From Chloroflexota bacterium (GTDB lineage Bacteria > Chloroflexota > Anaerolineae > Anaerolineales > Anaerolineaceae): a stretch of 32,799 nt of DNA. Below the pieces are notes generated by a model. That model was not told the DNA's origin and ran no database searches. It saw only the letters and a list, made by a program, of their open reading frames with translations. Positions within the stretch are counted from its first letter, which is position 1, and each line of letters starts with the position of its first letter. The DNA lies in the NCBI GenBank assembly GCA_021789855.1, contig JAJYIW010000008.1, positions 1 to 32,799 on the forward strand, written 5' to 3'. This document shows positions 27,300 to 32,799 of the stretch, piece by piece. The translations under genes and the position numbers were made by a program.

Positions 27300-28601
27300 C
27301 TATCCCAGGGCCAGGGACACCATCTGGTGGCCGTTAACCTTGGGCACCACGAACTCCACTCGCCCATCCCGCACATCGAACGGCACCGGCACGCTTTGTG
27401 GCACCAGGCTCACTGATTTCACCTCGTGATCCGCGCGGACGGATACCTTCAGCTGATACAGGGGGATCACATCCTCGATGATGTCCAGGGTCATGCTGCG
27501 CCGCTCAGGGATGTAGTGCAGCAAGTGAACCACCTGGCGGTGCTCGGCGGCCTGGTGATTGAGGGTAGCCAGGATCGTGCTGGGGCCATCGTGTTTTAAT
27601 ACGGGCTCAGGCAACAGCATTTCCAGTGCATTCAGAAAAAGCTGTTTGCACCAGCGCGGGGCATGGGTGTGATACATCGTAAAGATGGGATGGATGAAGT
27701 AGATCGTGCGCCCATTTTTAACTATCGCCGGGTAGCCCGGCTTGCCCGAAGAAGGGGAATGCGCATGGGATGTAAAGTGCTCAAAGGTGCGGTTAAAAAT
27801 GGGCTCGATTGCCTCGGCTAATACCTCGCTTCCCTCCCTGGCAGCAACCCAGGCGCCCTTAAGGTACATGACGTGCTCCGCCGGCGGCAGGCCTTGCCCA
27901 ATTTTTCCCGCTGGCTTGATGAAATCCGGGCTATAAGGCGCGGAGCCTTTATAATCCACACCCAGGGCGCTCATGTCGCGCACGAAATCCCAATAGGCCC
28001 GGTAAGAATAGGCGACGCGATCTTTTTTCTGCGTGGGATCCAGGCCGAGGGCTTTCATCCCGGCCTTGCAGTGCTGGCAAGCGCACTCTACCACAAACGA
28101 GGCATCAAACCACACCAGTTCAAACGGGATCGTTTCCAGCACTTCCCCGATTTGCTCCTTGAGGAACTGCCGGTAAGGGGAGTTCCAACAAAGGTTCGTG
28201 TAAAAGCCTGGCTCAAAAAAGAAGTCTTTCTTCTCCAGGTTGCTGTACCGGCCATTTTCGTCGATTGCAATCCATTCGGGATGCTCATGCACCGTATACA
28301 GGTCCCAGCGCACCGTCACGTACAGGTTGACATGGATGTTGTGGCGGTGGCAGGCCTCCACCTGCTGTTTGAGCAGGTCGCGCGGATTCAAATGGGGGTG
28401 CACCCTTTCCGGAAAGCGCTTCGAGTCATAGTACAACATCCCATGGTGGCAGCGGGAAAACAGGTTAATCGAATTGACTCTGGCCTTCTCAAGGGTTTGG
28501 GCAAATTGTTCGGCGTCAAAGGCTCTTCCCACCCCCTCAACCAGCTCGCTGGTATGGAAGTCAAGATGGATTTGCCGGTAACGAATGTCGGGTACGCTCA
28601 T
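27300..28601 (-). CDS. Glycosidase-like (alpha-amylase/beta-galactosidase-fold) protein, possibly internally deleted
   Basis: TIM-barrel-like segments (NSINLFSRCHHGMLYYDSK, CHRHNIHVNLYVTVRWD, YRQFLKEQIGEVLETIPFELVWFDASF). The abrupt FVRDMSALG-VDYKGSAPYSPDFI join suggests loss of the middle. Confidence 0.6.
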   Translation of the reverse strand: MSVPDIRYRQIHLDFHTSELVEGVGRAFDAEQFAQTLEKARVNSINLFSRCHHGMLYYDSKRFPERVHPHLNPRDLLKQQVEACHRHNIHVNLYVTVRWDLYTVHEHPEWIAIDENGRYSNLEKKDFFFEPGFYTNLCWNSPYRQFLKEQIGEVLETIPFELVWFDASFVVECACQHCKAGMKALGLDPTQKKDRVAYSYRAYWDFVRDMSALGVDYKGSAPYSPDFIKPAGKIGQGLPPAEHVMYLKGAWVAAREGSEVLAEAIEPIFNRTFEHFTSHAHSPSSGKPGYPAIVKNGRTIYFIHPIFTMYHTHAPRWCKQLFLNALEMLLPEPVLKHDGPSTILATLNHQAAEHRQVVHLLHYIPERRSMTLDIIEDVIPLYQLKVSVRADHEVKSVSLVPQSVPVPFDVRDGRVEFVVPKVNGHQMVSLALG

Positions 28602-28784
28602 CAGGATTCTCCTTTGGATTACGCCAGGAAGATCAAGCCATCCTGCAGGGTCGATTCAACCATTTCTAACGATTCTACTTGATTTATTCTCACTTTCCCA
28701 ACTTCTCTGATATGATTATCAGGGTTACACACCAGCTTAAGGTTTCTATTACCTTCCATCCTATCCCATCGCGGAGATTAAGCC

Positions 28785-31700
28785 ATGCCCGAATCTTCTG
28801 GATCGAACGAAACGCTCTTACTCAAACAGCCGACCCTTAGCGCCAACCATATTGCTTTTTTATATGCCGGGGATATCTGGATCGCCAACCGCGACGGGAG
28901 CTATCCACGCCGCCTGACCGCTCAAAACGGGCGGAAAAGTTACCCCATGTTTTCACCGGACGGCAAATGGATCGCTTTTTCGGGCAACTATGATGGGAAC
29001 ATGAGCATCTATGCTGTCCCCATCGAAGGTGGATCGCCCCGCCGTTTGACTTTTCATCCGGACGAAGACCAGATGCGCGGATGGACGCCGGATGGCACCG
29101 CCATTCTTTTCTCATCGACCCGGGAATCATATACGGGGCGCGCCAGGCGCCTGTTTACCGTTCCGCTCAGCGGCGGCATGCCCGCCGCTTTACCCATGGG
29201 CATGGCCGAGCGTGGGGCTTACTCCCCGGATGGCGCCAACCTGGCCTATACACCCTATTATGAGGCATTCTGGTCATGGAAACGCTACCGGGGCGGAATG
29301 ACCGTGCCCATCTGGGTATTAGACCTGAAGACGTACGACCACGTGCAAATTCCTCATGAAAATGCCAGCGATACTTTCCCTTGCTGGATCGGCGATTGGG
29401 TGTACTTCCTCTCCGACCGCCATCACACCATGAACGTTTACCGGTGGCTGATGGAGAGCCAGACCGTGGAACAGGTGACCTTCCACCAGGATTTCGACGT
29501 CCGCTCATTGACCGCCGGTGCTGGCTGGCTGGCTTACGAACAGGCTGGCAGGATTCATCTTTACGACCCTGTTTCGAACCAGGCGACTACCCTGTCCATC
29601 TCCATCGAGCCGGATCTACCTTCCACGCGCCCGCAGTACAAAAATGTTGCCTACTCTATTCACTCCTATGACCTATCGCCTACCGGCCAGCGAGCCGTAT
29701 TCGAAGCCCGCGGTCATATTTTCACGGTGCCGGCCAAGAAAGGCGACGCGCGCGATCTGACCCGCACTTCGGGTGTCGCCGAGCGCTACCCGTCCTGGTC
29801 GCCGGATGGGCAATCCATTGCCTGCTTTTCTGATGCGAGCGGCGAGTATGACCTGGTTATCTCGGATCAGAAAGGCGTTAAAAAAACGACCATTCCCCTC
29901 CATACGCGCTCATTCTTCTATAAACCGCTCTGGGCCCCAGACAGTAAGAAGATCGCCTTTACCGACAAAGCGCTGAACCTGTCGTACGTGGTATTAGAAA
30001 CGCAAAGCATCGTGCACGTGGATACGGATTTGTATGACCACCCTGAACGCAGCCTGAATCCCTCCTGGTCGCCGGACAGCGCCTGGATTGCCTATACCCG
30101 GCGGTTAAATAACCAGATTCGCGCCGTATTTATCTACAACCTGGCGGAGGCGCAATCCTACCAGGTAACGGATGGGATGAGCGACACCACGGATGCCTGC
30201 TTCAGCCGGGATGGCAAATACCTGTTCTTCACGGCCAGCTCGGATTACGGTTTGAACACGGGCTGGCTGGATATGTCTTCCTATGAGAGACCGGTAACCC
30301 GCAGCCTGTATGTAGCCGTGCTCAACAAAGAAGACCCATCTCCCATTGCGCCGGAAAGCGACGAAGAAACACCGCCCGAAGAGAAGGCCAAAGATAAAGA
30401 TAAAGGCCAAGATAAAGACCAGGAAAAGGACAAAGCGGAAGGGATAGAGAAGAAAGAAGACGCCCCTTCCGGAGAAGGTAAGCCGGGCGAGGGGCCTTCA
30501 CCCTCCGAAGGCGAGAAAAAAACCGAACCAATCAAGGTGAAGATTGACCTGGACGGGCTGGGCCAACGTATCCAGGCCCTGGCGATGCCCCCGCGGAATT
30601 ACTGCTGCTTGCAGGTGGCCGAAAATAAACTTTTCTTCCTGGAGTCCCTGTCAAACCTGCCCGTCGAATTCCAGACGCCCGGTTATCGCCTGGTTTCCTA
30701 TGACATCAAGGAGCGCAAAACAGAGACATTCCTGGAGGATGCACTGGGGTACGCGGTCAGCGCAGATGGGAAAAAGCTGCTCTGCCGGCTGGCCGGCGGT
30801 CTCAGGTTTTCCATCCTTCCCACCGACAAAAAAAGCGATCCCTTTGACGGGTTCCTCGACCTCGATGGGATGGAAATTGCTATCGACCCCCGGGCTGAAT
30901 GGAAACAAATATACCTCGAAGCCTTCCGCATCCACCGCGACTTTTTTTATGACGGTGAGATGCATGGCCTGGACCTGGAAGCCACGTATCAAAAGTACCT
31001 GCCTTTCCTCGCCCATGTCGGTCATCGGGACGATTTGAACTACCTGTTGTCCGAATTTTCAGGTGAGCTGGTTGTGGGGCATGCTTATGTCGGTTCGGGC
31101 GATATCCCTGGGCCGGCCAATGTCCAGGTAGGTTTGCTGGGAGCTGATTACGAAGTCACCCCGGAAGGATACTACCGCATCCAACGCATATTGCCGGGTG
31201 TGAACTGGCATCCAGAGCTGCGCTCGCCGCTCACCGAGCCGGGCATCCATGTGCATGAGGGCGATTACATCCTGGCTGTCAACGGCCAGCCCCTGCGTTA
31301 CCCGACCATCATCTACAGCTTGTTCGAAAAAACCGCCGGGCGGCTGACCGATTTACTGGTCAGTCCTACACTGGCTGAAGCCGACGCCAAAGTCTTCAGC
31401 GTCCGCCCTATTTATAGCGAGAATGCCCTGCGACACTGGAACTGGGTTGAAGCCAACCGCAAAAAGGTGGATGAGCTGTCACATGGCCGGGTAGCCTATG
31501 TCTATATGCCTGATACGGCAATGAACGGATACAACAACTTCAATCGCTATTATTTCTCCCAACTGGATAAAGAAGCCGTGGTCCTGGATGAGCGGTTCAA
31601 TGGCGGGGGCAGCGTGGCCGATTATGTCATTGATTTGCTCAACCGGCCTATCCTGAGTTATTGGGCCACCCGCGAGGGCAAGCCCATCGCCACCCCCAAC

Positions 31701-32099
31701 GCGTCCATTTTTGGCCCTAAGGTGATGATTATCAACGAGCTGGCCGGTTCTGGTGGGGATGCCATGCCCCTATTCTTTCGCCGGCGCGGGTTGGGGAAAT
31801 TGGTGGGCAAACGCACCTGGGGCGGGCTAATCGGCATTTACGATTACCCCGTGCTGGTCGACGGCGGCGTCTTCACCTCGCCGCGCATTGCCATCTACAG
31901 CCCGCAAGGCCAATGGGAGGTGGAAAATGAGGGCGTTCCGCCGGACATCGAGGTAGAGATGACCCCCAAGTTAACCATCGAAGGACATGATCCCCAGCTC
32001 GAAAAAGCGGTTGAGGTGGTGATGGCAGAGTTAGAAGCCAATCCTCCGGTGCGCCCACCCAGGCCAGCGCCTGCCCACCGGGCTGGACCCCAGGCTTGA
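28785..32099 (+). CDS. Tricorn-type S41 protease with beta-propeller (PD40), PDZ and C-terminal protease domains
   Basis: Repeated FSPDGKWIAFSGNYDGN / WSPDGQSIACFSDASGEYD motifs; PDZ-like region GIHVHEGDYILAVNGQPL; catalytic NELAGSGGDAMPLFFRRRGLGKLVGKRTWGG. Confidence 0.93.
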   Translation: MPESSGSNETLLLKQPTLSANHIAFLYAGDIWIANRDGSYPRRLTAQNGRKSYPMFSPDGKWIAFSGNYDGNMSIYAVPIEGGSPRRLTFHPDEDQMRGWTPDGTAILFSSTRESYTGRARRLFTVPLSGGMPAALPMGMAERGAYSPDGANLAYTPYYEAFWSWKRYRGGMTVPIWVLDLKTYDHVQIPHENASDTFPCWIGDWVYFLSDRHHTMNVYRWLMESQTVEQVTFHQDFDVRSLTAGAGWLAYEQAGRIHLYDPVSNQATTLSISIEPDLPSTRPQYKNVAYSIHSYDLSPTGQRAVFEARGHIFTVPAKKGDARDLTRTSGVAERYPSWSPDGQSIACFSDASGEYDLVISDQKGVKKTTIPLHTRSFFYKPLWAPDSKKIAFTDKALNLSYVVLETQSIVHVDTDLYDHPERSLNPSWSPDSAWIAYTRRLNNQIRAVFIYNLAEAQSYQVTDGMSDTTDACFSRDGKYLFFTASSDYGLNTGWLDMSSYERPVTRSLYVAVLNKEDPSPIAPESDEETPPEEKAKDKDKGQDKDQEKDKAEGIEKKEDAPSGEGKPGEGPSPSEGEKKTEPIKVKIDLDGLGQRIQALAMPPRNYCCLQVAENKLFFLESLSNLPVEFQTPGYRLVSYDIKERKTETFLEDALGYAVSADGKKLLCRLAGGLRFSILPTDKKSDPFDGFLDLDGMEIAIDPRAEWKQIYLEAFRIHRDFFYDGEMHGLDLEATYQKYLPFLAHVGHRDDLNYLLSEFSGELVVGHAYVGSGDIPGPANVQVGLLGADYEVTPEGYYRIQRILPGVNWHPELRSPLTEPGIHVHEGDYILAVNGQPLRYPTIIYSLFEKTAGRLTDLLVSPTLAEADAKVFSVRPIYSENALRHWNWVEANRKKVDELSHGRVAYVYMPDTAMNGYNNFNRYYFSQLDKEAVVLDERFNGGGSVADYVIDLLNRPILSYWATREGKPIATPNASIFGPKVMIINELAGSGGDAMPLFFRRRGLGKLVGKRTWGGLIGIYDYPVLVDGGVFTSPRIAIYSPQGQWEVENEGVPPDIEVEMTPKLTIEGHDPQLEKAVEVVMAELEANPPVRPPRPAPAHRAGPQA

Positions 32100-32146
32100 G
32101 TTAAAGATGGCTTACTCCGGCCAATCTATTCTAAGGAAGTAACGCT

Positions 32147-32425
32147 ATGTCTCGTCTTATTCCTGCCGCTGAGCGCATCCGGCGCGCATGGCTCACCATC
32201 CAGAAGGCCCGCGATCTGCCAGTGCCGCCCGAGGGGCGCTACAGCTTTGCCTACATCGCGCAGGTCAAAGCTATCCTGCAGGACGCGCGCGACCTGGTCA
32301 AATTCATCCCTTATTCACCCTCCGCGACCGATGAGATGAAAGCAGAGGTGCAGAAAATTTTCGCAGAAGCCGACCGGGCCAACGAAGAGATTTTACATTC
32401 AGGCTCGCGCGCTGCGGACGCCTGA
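32147..32425 (+). CDS. Hypothetical protein (92 aa)
   Basis: ATG after AAGGAAGTAACGCT; continuous ORF. Confidence 0.6.
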   Translation: MSRLIPAAERIRRAWLTIQKARDLPVPPEGRYSFAYIAQVKAILQDARDLVKFIPYSPSATDEMKAEVQKIFAEADRANEEILHSGSRAADA

Positions 32426-32436
32426 GCCAAACCGGG

Positions 32437-32529
32437 TCAGCCTGCCAGGCGGATCACAACGATCCCAATCCACATCACCAGGGCGCCAAAAACGATGCTG
32501 ATTTCGCGGAAGGCGCCCGCGTATGTCAT
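32437..32529 (-). pseudogene. Short remnant of an EamA-type transporter C-terminus
   Basis: Reverse frame: MTYAGAFREISIVFGALVMWIGIVVIRLAG*. REISIVFGAL matches the conserved EamA segment but is joined almost directly to the final TM helix. Confidence 0.5.
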
Positions 32530-32621
32530 GACCGAGAAATGTTATTCGGTCAGCGCCAACGCGGGTCGGCATTTCCTTCGGGGTTAACCTGAGACTCAGA
32601 TGGATATGTTACTTTCTACGT

Positions 32622-32799
32622 ATGAAATCTACCCAAGTTAGCTTCCTGTGCTTCGTGATCCTGGCGTTCACAGTCACTGCCTGCCAGGCGACCAGTCCCA
32701 CGCCCTTGACTACTCAGGCGGTCACCCCTTCGCTTGCCAAGCCGCAGGTCACGATCATACCGATGGCATCCACGCAGCCCTCCGCCACGCTGACCTCCC
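32622..32799 (+). CDS. Putative lipoprotein, partial (right edge)
   Basis: MKSTQVSFLCFVILAFTVTACQATSPTPLTTQAV: signal peptide with lipobox VTAC. Confidence 0.7.
   Translation, partial: MKSTQVSFLCFVILAFTVTACQATSPTPLTTQAVTPSLAKPQVTIIPMASTQPSATLTS

Noticed and set aside
27873-28682. 269-aa forward ORF opposite the glycosidase-like gene
   Set aside because: Antisense to the better supported reverse frame, which has coherent barrel-like segments.
1-32799. CRISPR arrays, tRNA/rRNA genes, prophage or IS elements
   Set aside because: No regularly spaced direct repeats, cloverleaf or rRNA signatures, integrase or transposase translations were recognised by eye.

Overview
The window looks like a chromosomal segment from a Chloroflexi/Anaerolineae-like bacterium (my inference from gene content and style). 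No rRNA, tRNA, CRISPR or transposase was recognised. Gene order: EamA-type exporter (cut by the left edge, -), DUF362 protein (-), geranylgeranyl-reductase-like flavoprotein, GMC oxidoreductase, YgiD-like extradiol dioxygenase (-), a structured intergenic region with a candidate ncRNA, PAS/GAF histidine kinase plus OmpR-type response regulator, then a stress-like island at about 8.3-19.8 kb. The island holds two RRM proteins, a 40-aa basic protein, two Dps-like proteins, two YggT proteins, a GlsB/YeaQ protein, an mgtA-like P-type ATPase remnant, a lipoprotein, a DAG kinase, a PAP2 phosphatase, an eRF1/pelota-like small protein and FtsH. After it come a secreted BNR/sialidase-like protein, a TetR-regulated ABC exporter operon, a glycosidase-like protein (-) that may carry an internal deletion, a tricorn-type protease, an EamA remnant and a partial lipoprotein. 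The main finding is a roughly 47-bp promoter-like element present five times between 8.27 and 16.86 kb. All copies are on the + strand, each lies upstream of a transcription unit of the island, and each has GGACAT exactly 17 bp before a TAnnAT-like -10 (TATAAA in one copy). This suggests a dedicated, undescribed regulon. Other leads are the candidate structured RNA, a Dps paralog lacking the ferroxidase ligands, a possible leaderless lipoprotein mRNA and several genes that look internally deleted.
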